Positions 38,840 to 50,198 of a stretch of 64,000 bases of DNA are shown here, one piece after another. This DNA is from Microplitis mediator (taxonomy: Eukaryota > Arthropoda > Insecta > Hymenoptera > Braconidae). Position 1 is the first letter of the stretch. The number at the start of each line of letters is the position of its first letter. The position numbers and the translations under genes are program-made. Location of the stretch: the NCBI RefSeq assembly GCF_029852145.1, contig NC_079978.1:1426001-1490000 (forward strand). Direction: 5' to 3'. Under the pieces are notes generated by a model. It made no database searches and was not told the DNA's origin. It worked only from the letters and a program-made list of their open reading frames with translations.

Positions 38840-41413
38840 TAATGAAACACGAATGAAAACAAGGTAACCACACGAAATAACTTTAGTCTATTTAAAAATC
38901 ACCTAGCATTTACGTGAATCAGATTTATGTCGGAATAATAATTTCAATTCAACATTTATCTTTTGTGTGATGACATGTATGATTTGATCAAAAATTTTAC
39001 ATACAAAAAAATCATCAGAATCACGTAATAATAATAATTCCAAACAAACATAATAATCACAATAATAATAATAATAATATTAATAATAATAATAATAATA
39101 GTAATTTTTTAATAATTAAAATCTTAATTTTAAACATTAAAGAAATAAAAAATAAAAAATAATTTATTTTGCTACGTAAAATAAGGCTTAAAAACCTGAC
39201 TTAAAGTCATATTTTAATTAACAATAATTCAAAAAAATATCAATAATCGGATTACTGTTAAAGTCAAAATTATTTAAAAAAGTTATTCTACGCGAACGAG
39301 AATCGAGATGTGTAGCGTAATTGACAGAGGCAAAGAGGTACAGTACACGAGGATATTTCTCGTATTCACTAATTTTTTTGTATCCCACCCTCTCATTCGT
39401 TCTTCCGGTGGGCTAAAATAACTTTTACAAAATACAATTAAAAGGGAAAGCTAAAATTCAAAACCCACGCCAACTCTCATCTCGCTCACGTCGTCGACAT
39501 TATTATTATTATATTTTTTCTTCATTTTATTATTATTATTACTATTATTTTTTTAATAACTATTATACAGTATCATGCTCTGTACGCAGAGTATGCTCAT
39601 TCTTTTTTTTTATTTTTTAATTATTCTTATTAAAAACTTATTCTTAATTTATTTTCATTTTATTATGCACTTCGCCCTTGGGCAGTTTAGGACCATCACA
39701 TTTTTAGAATTGGTGTTTTCAAATGATTATTAATTTTTTTTCTTTTATTTCTAATCAATGTTTCATTATTTATTTTCCTCGTTTTCGGTATAGTTTAGTT
39801 TACTTCAATTTATTTAGCTATTTTCTTTTTTTATTTCTTTTTTTGATGCTGCGTGACTTGTTTACACGTATAGATAAACGTACTGTGCGAATATATATCG
39901 CCCACAGATTTATTTTCACACGCGTTGATTATATTTTTATCTTTTAATTTTTTTTGATTAATCTGAGTGTGTAAATCGCATTATAGTAAACACATCAAAC
40001 ACTGGGACTAATTTGTAACGTTAAAATTTATTTACGATTTAATCTCAATTGCTCGTAAATTTTTTTTTTTTTCCATCGAAAGTAAATTTAAAAAACATGA
40101 AAAAAAAATACATTCGATAATTCTTAATAGATATTGTTATTATTTAAATAATAGTCCGAATCATTTAAAAAAATGTCAATACATAATCACAAGCATTACA
40201 TACACTTAAATTTTAAATACATATACGATTATTTAAAATTTATTTTTTATAAATCAATCATTCATTCCTACAAACATCCACGAGTGTGCGCGTAATTTCG
40301 CTTCTTCAATCTCATTTATCATTATCAATTACTGGGAACAACTTTCATTAAAAAAATTTATGTACTAAACACTCCCTGATTTCATCAATCGATTATTCTG
40401 TTAATCAGTTAGTTATTTTTTTTTTTTTTTTTATAATCTTTTACACAGTATAGCCGTGGCAGTGTATTTATAAATAATTTTGGCTCAACACGACGCTTTC
40501 GCGAATTGATCAAATAATATCGATGATATCAATTAATTAATAGAACACAACAAAAAATATTTTACCGACATAATAAATGTTGTTGTTATTATTATTATTA
40601 TTTATGATTTATTTACTTTAGGTGTTCTCACAAACACTGACGCAATCGCATGAGCGCGTAAGAACGAATGGAACAAATATAAATATAAAATAAAATTGAT
40701 ACAACATTGGGATCGATCCCAAAATTAATTTATCAGCATTCTCTCGGTGTTATTCTCTCTCGATATTTAAAATAAATCGCGAGCAGGCATTAACTTAATT
40801 GGGCTACTGCCAAAAATTTTAATGAGAGAGATTCAATTTAATATATTATACAATTGATTTAAAATGGGAAAAAAAAATTATCTCTACGATTAATATTTTA
40901 TTTCGTTAATTAGATTATTGTTTTTCCTTTTTCTTTTTTTTTTATTCCATACTCGTAATGAAATTTATTCTGAAATATGGGACAAGTAAAGTAATAATTA
41001 TTAATAACTACTACTTTGACGTAATAATAATAATAATAATAATGATATATATAATAACAATGATGATGAAAAAATACTTATAATGACGATAACGACGAAA
41101 AAATAGATGATCGCGATGAGTTAAAATGAAAAATATCTTAACGATACGCATTATTAATTATTATTATTGTAATTATCATTTAATTGTTATGATAATTAAT
41201 TTATCATAAAATAATAAAAAAAGTTACGTTTAATAAAAAAAATCAGTTACTGATTACCGTGATGTTGTTTGCAATTGCGTTCAAAACGCACAATTCCGTG
41301 ATGATTTGATTGTTTATCCTTTTGTTAGTTAATTTTTTTTTTTTTTTTTTGTTTTTGTTTGAATTATTTATAATCATAATTAATTATTTTAATATTATTT
41401 ATTAAGTTAGTTC

Positions 41414-44400
41414 CTAGTTGACCATAAGTGTATGCGACTCCATGGGTGCAGCACTATCGTACAGTGTGTCAGTGTCTTGTGTCGGTTCACCCTGAAGTTG
41501 ACATTGATTACTCAATGTTCCTGCACCGCAGTCACAGAAGAATCTATATATTTTAATTAAAATAAATATTGATTTAATAAATATATGTATATGATTATTA
41601 AAAATAATATTTTTAGTGATGTTACCTATCGTGTCTTATAAACTCAACATCGTGGCCAGCATGACAAGTTTTTATGCAGTTTACACAAATAGCATTTCTG
41701 TCAGTTGTGTTGCAAGTTTGACAGCGATAAAAATCGTGCATCGGAAACGACGTGTATGACGATATTTTATACAAGCATTGTCCGTTCTCAACTGCTTTTT
41801 CTACAGCGTCTTGATTGTTGAATATTTTATTACCTACCGCAGATTTAAATGATTTTTTATACTCTTGGATTTTATAATTATTATTAATTTAAAAATAAAA
41901 TTATAAATTACCTCGCGAAGTTGGCTGAACTCCACTTGCTAAACATAATCCCCCAAATCGATTACTAAAAATTTGATTAAACTCTAAAGTTGCTGTTGCA
42001 TTGTTGGTTATTTCTACACCGGCAGCAAGCCCATCGAATATTCGATTTCTCCTCAATACTGGGTACGATTGCGTCGATATAAGTACACCGGCTTGAGCAT
42101 TACGGAAAATGTCATTTTCCTCCAAGATTCCTTTTATAATAGAAGAAAAAGGGAAAAAAACTTAATAATAATAATAATAATAACAATAGACAGTTAAAAA
42201 AGCAATTAAAAGTGCAATCGATGATATGAGATGAAGAGGAGAATAAATAAATTTAAAATTCTAGTGACGTACCTTTACCGCCGTTGAATATACATATTCC
42301 ACCATCCCGCCCATCGAATATTTTGTTCCTCTTGAGAGTTGGATTACTGTCTGTCTTTATCCAAACGCCAGCCATAGCGTTATCGAATATTTCGTTCTGC
42401 TCGAGTAACCCCAGACCACTGTTGTACACGAGGACACCGCCATTTTGGCCACCCCATATCTTGTTTCCTCGAATAATGGGATTACTTCCAGTCCTGTAAA
42501 GCGAAATGGTATATCATTTAAATTAAACTTACTTACTTATTACTACTAAACATATATATAAATGAGATTTAATAAATTACCTTATTTGTACTCCCGAGTA
42601 CAGGTGATTAAAGATATCATTGTCTTCAAGTTTCCCATGACCATTATCATAAAAATAAACACCGACTTGCTTGCCGCTGTGAATTCGGTTTCTCCTTAAT
42701 ATCGGCGTCGATCCAGTAGTGATCCAAACACCAGCCAGGGTGTTGGCGTAAACTTCATTTTCTTCAATAAGACCTTGACCTTTTTCGTGAACATAAATAC
42801 CACCATGCTGACCATGATGAATTTTATTGTGTCTTACAATTGGATCTGAATTTGTTCGTATTTGAATACCAGCTAGAGCATTACCGTAAATATTATTATG
42901 CTCAATAAGACCTCTACCCTCGCCAAATATGTAAACACCACCTTGATGACCATTATAAATTTCATTACGTCGTATTGTAGGATTTGAATTTGAAGTTATC
43001 CAAACACCAGCAAAATTATTTGAATGAATTTTGTTATCAATAAATTGTCCAAGACCATTTTCATGAACATAAATACCACCAGTTTGACCATGATGAATTT
43101 CACATTGGGCAACTGTAGGATTTGCCCCAGCTTTAACTTCAAACCCGGCAATACGATTATTGTGAATGTCATTACCCTCAAAGTAACCAAGACCATTATC
43201 GAATGTAAATATACCGACATCACGACCATGATGAATGTGATTCCGTCGCATTATTGGATTTGCGTAATTTTTTACCCAAATACCAGCAAGAGCATTCCGA
43301 GATATTTCGTTATCCTCATAGGTACCTTGTGCGTGGTCAGTAACATAAAGACCAACATTTTCACAGTCTGAAATGTCGCAATTCTTAACTATTGGATTTG
43401 CACCGCCACCGGATACACAGACAGCTGCACCTACTGCTCAAGAGATAAAATAAAAAAAAATTATAATTTATTTCATCATACATATAGATATATATGTAAA
43501 TTTTTTTTTTTCTTCATAATTTAATAGCATAATAAACAACTACAAAAAAGTAGTTGATACAAATACTTACCGGCACTTGAACTTCGAATGATACAGTGAT
43601 CTATCGTAGGACTGCAATTCTCTCCAATTTCAAGACAATAATGTTTGTGATGAGGGGTTGTGCTGGTAACATCTGGCGTGAATTTAAGAGTGAGATGTCC
43701 AGCGTATGCACGCCTAGCTCCTTCGCCAAATACCATCGTGGATTCAGTATCACGGTCCAAAATAACAGACTCAGCAACATTACCAGGTGCAGCTCCAATA
43801 AGCGCAACGTCACTGTCAATAATAAGAAACTCACCACGATATGTACCAGCATGTAAGAAAATAATATGCTGAGGTGGATCTTCTGTGTTTTGTGTATTAT
43901 TGCCGCAACAATTATTTTGACTATTTGACGTCGAGGAAGAGGCAATGCTATTTTGACTGGAAGTGCTACTACTGCTTGCGCTTCCAGTGTTACCCCCATT
44001 ATTACTCCTGACCTCTTCAATGTAATCAAGTCCTCCTTGAATAGTATTAAAGTATGGCAAATTTCGGCCTTTAAATTTAAGATCTTGAAATCCTGGTCGT
44101 ACGTGAACTCCCCGATACAGCTGTCTAAAACTTTCTTTCCAAGGATTTGGATAATCAGAGTCATCCGGCGACACAAATTCAAATTTACATGGCGCTGGAT
44201 TAAAAAGAGGCAAGTCATATTGATATACTTGCTGATACAATGATTTCCAAAGTTCCGTATCGTTTGCTATTGCTTGAAAACGTTTGCAAACTTGTGACAT
44301 ACGACACAGGTCTATTTCCAGGAAGTAGTTGAATATCGTCAGCAATACTTCATCGGGTAGTTCATAAAGAAGATAATGCGCCGCTGTGTTCGTGTTGGTC

Positions 44401-46259
44401 CCTGTGTTTAATACACACATACACACATGTATTTATTTTATTTTACTTAACTTGATATTTCATTGATTAAAGTTTACTATCAACAATAACAACAACAACT
44501 TGGAATTATAATAACAACAACAACGTATATATTGTTATCACTGATGAAATGCGATGTAATAGCGATAAGAAAAGGTAGTAAAAATTTAAACTTACCATCG
44601 GTTGACAGTGAGCACGTCCGTCTGGGTCGTTTTCTCGCTGGAAGAGAAAAGGAACCAAGTGATGCAACGATGCTACTGCCACCCTGAGGAGGTAATGCCG
44701 AACTGGAACCTGGTGCTGGATCTGGATGTGGTGGACTTTTACGTCTCAGGTCGTAGGGCGACGAGTGTGAATGATTTGGCGAGGGTGAGGGGGCTGCTAC
44801 GCCTGAAACACTTGGTGATGATCCACGAGCTCCACCAGCACCTCCACCGCTCGGTGGCATTTGATTTGACGCTGGACAAAGAAGATCACATGGTTCTGCT
44901 GAAAATTAATTATTGTCATTTTATTTTTCCCTGTTATTTTTTTTTCCTCCCTTTATTTTTCATTTCAACTCTGATGGATGAAGAAGAGTGGACAGAACAT
45001 AATTGAATTCTTAGTCTATATTGAAAAATTATCGACTGATAACTCTCGTCGACTATGTCAAAGAGCAACTGATCGCAATTTTTAAAATAATTATTGACTT
45101 TTTTTTTTTTTTTACTTTTTTTCAATTTTATTGAAATGTTTAAAAATAAATGACATATTATGATAATAATATGTAAATTCATTGGTGCCTGATTTAAATA
45201 TATTGAATGACAATTTAAAGAACCAGTCGTTGTCTGATGCCTGGGTTTTTAATTCGTATATCAATAAAGAAATTGCACTGTTCTCACGTAATCTCACGTC
45301 ATTATCAATGTAGACTTGATCCAATTATCATCAATTAAACGATCATCATGGCGCTCACATTAATAAAATTAATATATATATATATATATATATTCGACAA
45401 CGAATGATTCGACAAAAAAATGCCATTTAATACCAGAGTACCTCGACATTTAGATACCAACCAAAAAAATAAATCTTGAATCCACGGGCAAATCAGCGGG
45501 CATTTAAAATCGATAGATAATATAGCAAAAGAATAAAGAGAAGTGAGAATTATTAAAAAATGAAGCCTGAGGCGTCGAAAAATGTAAGAGGAAACGGGCA
45601 TGGGCATCATCAGGGCGTTTTTAGGCCACACACTTTTGAGCATACGCGTACGATCGGTCAGACAAGTAAAGAGAAAAGTAGCAGCAGCAGCAGCAGCAGA
45701 CGTAAATCGGATGAGAACGTATACCGCTGGCTGGCTGTTGACGGTGTTCACGTCCTAAGAAGGGTCGTGGGTCAATGGACAAAGGACGGGCAAAGGGGGT
45801 GAAGGACGAGGGTGTGTGGGAGAGAGAAAATAAATCGCGACTCGACATTTCGTACGTCAAAAATGAATAGATCGACATTTGCAAAAATACACGCACACCC
45901 AGGACAGGTAGCAATTAAATAAAAAAAAAAAGATTTAAAATTAAAAATATAATTTTAGCGACAGGTGCGTGTTAATATATATCTATATAATATATATAGT
46001 ATTGGTATTGTTGGGAGACTCTGGTATTAGTCGTATTCTGTGGGAACGAAACGGAGCAGAGAGAACACACAGTTGACTGAGTTGACTCGACACGGATATA
46101 ATTTTTGTTATCTCTTTCTCTCTCAAACTAACGTCTGAAACGTCTGAAACTGACTCTCTTACCCGATGATGTTCTCGATGGCAGAGGAATCCTGTTGGCA
46201 GTTCTCCTTCTGGAACGTCTAACGTAATTACGCGACGAGCTGAACGGTGCACTCGGCAT
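41414..46259 (-). CDS. FBXO11: F-box only protein 11 (FBXO11)
   Basis: Eight coding exons: 46259-46163, 44898-44596, 44401-43571, 43433-42581, 42493-42273, 42130-41912, 41833-41626, 41543-41414; the total is 2,862 nt or 953 residues, near the human size. After a basic, Pro/Ser-rich N-terminus with YDLRRKS comes an F-box (about residues 145-190: LPDEVLLTIFNYFLEIDLCR). It is followed by a long right-handed beta-helix of repeats such as RRNHIHHGRDVGIFTFDNG and GGIYVHEKGQGLIEENEVY. The C-terminal UBR-type zinc domain (about 840-920) retains its cysteines and histidines (YRCQTCNTTDRNAICVNC). FBXO11 is the substrate receptor of an SCF ubiquitin ligase; orthologues in worm and mammals destroy Blimp-1/BLMP-1, BCL6 and CDT2. 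Identity along the whole chain is very high. It is head to head with RCE1. Confidence 0.97.
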
Positions 46260-46861
46260 CTTCTTCGTCGCTTACAGTCCTTAAATAAATACACGTCCCT
46301 CAAAAACACTCGGTTATTAACAACAAATTAAAACACTAAACAATGGCGACACTTCCACCGAACACAGCGGCCATCTTCTCATTGACGGTAGAGCCGTTCT
46401 GCCTTCTGCCGGACTGGATAACTTGAGCGCATGCGCACCCCCTGCTACATATACACAACACATATCATTACTATTTTATGTATATATCATATCCTCCTCT
46501 TTTATCCTCTTTCACATTCGATATTATTATTCTCTCTGCTATTCCTCTCTCATTCTCACTACTACTATTACATTATATATTATAACCCCGCGATCCACAT
46601 CCACATACACACAAAAAACACCCCCTCTAGATCCATCCTCTAGATACACACCATGCACACCATCATCATCAACTTCATCAACAATCAACGAGGAGAGTTA
46701 GAGTTAGAGTCAGAGTAGTGTTGCAAGTTGTAGTAATGGTAGTAATCAAAATGTCTTTCAGGTTTACCAACGCGACAGCCTTTTAAAAACGTCAGAAAAC
46801 ATCAGCCGGTCGGATCAGAGTATCAGAGTATGTATCAAGAGGATTGAGAGGATTGAGAGTT
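46260..46861. promoter_or_regulatory. Divergent FBXO11/RCE1 promoter with NRF-1-type and YY1-like motifs
   Basis: The 600-bp gap between two outward-facing start codons contains the locally GC-richest sequence. A perfect GCGCATGCGC palindrome (NRF-1/Ewg type) sits at 46427-46436. A YY1-like GCGGCCATCTT lies at 46367-46377, beside ATGGCG at 46343-46348. Motif matches are seen directly; shared use by both genes is inference. Confidence 0.5.
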
Positions 46862-48776
46862 ATGGAGGCACAAGAACTAAATAATAACCAATATCACTGC
46901 ATTTATGCCATACTATCATGTTTATTGCTATCAATTACGTATGTCGCAAGTCTGTATGTATGGAGTTCACCACACACCAGGTACACACATTCACTACTAA
47001 CTATTTATTTTTTATGTTAAATAACCTCATTGATGGTATACATTTTTATCCCCATTTACTCGGTTTATTTATAACTCACTATTTTGCAGCTCGACTATTT
47101 TTATTTATAAATTTATACATCATTAGATTGTATATTAAATTTATTTATTTATATATAAATTGGGTAGTGGGTTGTGTTTTTGATAAGTCGGTGGAATTAA
47201 TTGGCAGCGCAAACATAGATGAGAAAAAATAGTTTGTTAAAAATCACTGAATAGAACCAAAGGCATGAATGACTTGGAGAGGAGTAGAGGCGTAGAGAGG
47301 AGAAAGGAAAGAAGAAAGAGAACAGATCCACTATTCTCGTCCCACCAGATTATTTTTTCATCTGTTCATATGTAGGATCTAATCGCGATGTGTGTTGTTG
47401 CTGTTTTACGTATACCAATAAGACTTTGGTATGTGCGCCAAGCCAATACACTCATATATTTAACGTCTATATCTTTCTTTCTCTCAGCTCTGATTCTACG
47501 TTTATTCTCCCTTAATAAATTAAAAATTTTCCGGTTAAATGCCGCGGCAGTAGCGACGCACTTCGGATTTTATTCTATCTACTTTAAATTAAAAATCGAA
47601 GCTCCGATATAAAAAAAAAAAAAAAAAATTTTAATCAATGCTGGACTTTTTACGTCCTAACCAGAATATAATTCGATTAAATATTATTTTATATTACAGG
47701 GAGCACTCGAGCACTATAAAAAAAAGATTCTTCAGTGTGTTCATTATGGCTCTGATATCTCCAGTATTTTTATACTTTGGAATGAGTAATAAAGTACTTG
47801 AAAAGGTAGCGATTGATTTTTCCATTTTTAACTCGAAAGTAAATAAATATGAATAAATATATTATAGGTAACAATTTGGGAACTCCTTGGCCTCAGATGG
47901 TCAGGATTATTTCAAGCAATTTTTATTCCTCTACTCTTGACAATGATCTTATTCTTAGGGCCACTTTGTTTACAAGGGCTCAATGGCCAATGGAAATTGT
48001 ACGTGGGTCAGTATACATGTACGTACACTGAAATACACAAACTAATAAATGAAAAATGTAATTATATATATTTTTTTTTGTTTCTTTTTTATTATTGACA
48101 CTTTAGAGCCAATGTACTGGCTAGGAAATGCTAGAACGTTGATTTGGTGGAGAAATCTAGTGGTTGCTCCATTGAGCGAAGAATGGACCTTCAGGGCATG
48201 TATGTTACCATTGTTATTACAATGCTTTAGTCCAACTACTGCCATTTTTATATGTCCGTTATTCTTTGGAGTTGCTCACTTTCATCACGTCGTTGAAAGA
48301 ACAAAAGTCGGGATGGAGTTTAAACATGCTGTCATTCTATCCAGTACGTTTAATTAAATTATTTTACTTTTCGTTTAATTGTTAATTATTTTATACTTAC
48401 TCTTGTTTATTTATCATTAAAGCTTTTCAATTTATATACACAACGATATTTGGAGCATACGCAGCTTTTCTATTTGCTAAAACAGGTTTGTAATTTTTTT
48501 TTTAATTTTATTTTTACTTTTAATATAATTATTATTTTGAAATTTTTAGGTCATTTTGTCGCACCTTTTGCTGCTCATTCATTCTGCAATCATATGGGAT
48601 TTCCAGATCTCACAGAAGTAATGGCCTACGATAATTTTTTTAAAAGAGCTGGATTTTTTAGTCTCTTTGTAATAGGTCTTGTTGCTTGGTGTTATTTGCT
48701 GACACCTCTTACCAATCCATCGTGGTTCAATAATAATATTTTTTGGGATAAAAATTTTATACAATTTAAAACTTGA
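46862..48776 (+). CDS. RCE1: CAAX prenyl protease 2 (RCE1)
   Basis: Six exons: 46862-46980, 47700-47805, 47868-48006, 48107-48343, 48423-48485, 48550-48776; phases match and give 296 residues, against about 329 in human. RCE1 is the integral ER-membrane glutamate protease that removes the last three residues of prenylated CAAX proteins such as Ras. The signature residues are all present: the EExxxR motif in PLSEEWTFRACMLP (E146, E147, R151), the first catalytic His in FFGVAHFHH (H179) and the HxxxN motif in HSFCN (H231, N235). Exon 1 encodes the first transmembrane helix ending YVASLYVW, matching human YVGSLYVW. Intron 1 is long (about 720 bases) and has no recognisable element. A 556-bp foldback transposon follows about 50 bases after the stop. 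Confidence 0.96.
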
Positions 48777-48824
48777 CGAATTATTTAATTTAAATTGCAA
48801 TAAGTTATCTTGGCAATAGACAGT

Positions 48825-49380
48825 AGGGTGGGTTGAAAAAAAACTTTTTTTTTATTTTTCTTAGCATGGGGGTAGAATTTGTACCTTATAAAAAAAAAAA
48901 AATTTTCAAGAAAAAAAAAAATTTTTTACTTAACATTTTGAGGTGGCCCACTCGTTTTTTAAATAAATAATTGATTAAACGGGGTAGTTCCAACGAAAAA
49001 AATTTTTTTTTGTCCAAAATCGTGGAAAACATCTAATAATTGTCGAATGTGATTTTTTTTTACTTCACTTTCATTTTAATTCAAAAGAAAATGCTTTTCA
49101 TTTTTGAATTTTTTACTTAAATTACAAAAATAATAGGAAAAAAATTTTTTCAACTCCTGACTTTCAATTAGCTTTCAAGGGGACACCCTACAGATTGTAG
49201 AACACCATGTAATTTTTTTCGTTGGGACTACCCCGTTTGATCAATTATTTATTTTAAAAACGAGTGAGCCACCTCAAAATGTTGAGTAAAAAAATTTTTT
49301 TTTCTTGAAAAATTTTTTTTTTTTATAAGGTACAAATTCTACCCCCATGCTAAGAAAAGTTTTTTTTTCAACCCACCCTA
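48825..49380. mobile_element. 556-bp long-arm foldback element with 8-bp target duplication
   Basis: Begins TAGGGTGGGTTGAAAAAAAA and ends with its inverse, CAACCCACCCTA. The 8-bp direct repeat atagacag flanks it at 48817-48824 and 49381-49388. The two arms (roughly 48825-49010 and 49212-49380) are nearly perfect inverted copies: the left has GGGGTAGAATTTGTACCTTA, the right TAAGGTACAAATTCTACCCC. The interior of about 200 bases is non-coding. Size, structure and 8-bp duplication point to a non-autonomous hAT-type element, inserted just downstream of the RCE1 stop. Confidence 0.85.
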
Positions 49381-49388
49381 ATAGACAG

Positions 49389-50198
49389 TAATTACTTAAA
49401 TTAATTCTCACAAATCAAGATGCTTATCAAAACAATAAATTCTTATTGGATTTTAGGATAAAATTCACCATAGTGCCTCATCTTTGTTTGATCATTTGTA
49501 TAGTATAATAATAATGGTAATTTTTTTGTCTTAATACTTTTATATGACGAAAAAATTGATAGCCATGTCCAATTATTTTAAATCATGACACATCAGTTTT
49601 TGTAATTTTTTTATAAATATCGACTTGCAATAAGTTTTATTTACATACATACACGCGTGTTACTTATATTGGGCATTCATTTTCTATAAGTCTTGTTAAT
49701 TATAATTACTATATATATTTAATATAATGACTTGTGAAAATTTTATACAACAATCACTAGTCAATTATTTTATATGATTTAAATATTGAGTAAGTTAATA
49801 AATGTTTTGTTTGATAAGAAAATTTAAGAAAAAAATCTTTTTATTTTCGAAATCACAGTAAAAATAGTTATAGTTGATAGATCAAGAGATTCTTTTTCGT
49901 TTGTTGTATATACAAACGTAACAAATATTTTTTTTTTAATATTTATAATTATATAATAATATCATAAACTAATATCGAATATACAATTGAGTAACTTTGA
50001 ATTTTAAAAGATACAATATAGTAAATATTTTTAAATTCAACAGATTATGATAAATATCACAAATCTAAGCGAGTTAAATTCATTTTTAATGTAAATAGTT
50101 AATTAAATGCATTTAGATAGATTAATACTTAAAAGAAGACAGTCTATAAAATTTAAAAATATTGCTAATTTAATTATCATTTATCTATTATTATTATT
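49389..50198. other. Convergent intergenic region RCE1/KCTD3
   Basis: AT-rich sequence between the foldback element and the KCTD3-like stop codon, probably containing the 3' UTR of the KCTD3-like gene. I see no gene. Confidence 0.5.

Larger units (their letters stand above)
29651..41413. other. Gene-poor, microsatellite-rich region (about 11.8 kb)
   Basis: No open reading frame here resembles a protein; those present are translated microsatellites or poly-pyrimidine tracts. The region holds many (AAT)n, (ATT)n, (AT)n, (GATA)n and (TTG)n runs and long T tracts. It separates the Sidestep-family promoter from the 3' end of FBXO11, so part of it, towards 41 kb, may be a long FBXO11 3' UTR. Distal enhancers or non-coding RNAs cannot be excluded. 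Locally less AT-rich patches occur near 31600-31670 and 32580-32900. Confidence 0.5.

Noticed and set aside
43601..44218. 205-codon minus-strand frame overlapping FBXO11
   Set aside because: Out-of-frame shadow of FBXO11 exon 3, whose true frame carries the F-box and start of the beta-helix.
45560..45802. 80-codon plus-strand frame with a Ser run
   Set aside because: Lies in FBXO11 intron 1; the Ser run is a CAG/AGC microsatellite and the rest lacks any protein signature.
46918..47232. 104-codon plus-strand frame
   Set aside because: Overlaps RCE1 exon 1 in another frame and runs into its first intron; composition is AT-driven Tyr/Ile/Phe.
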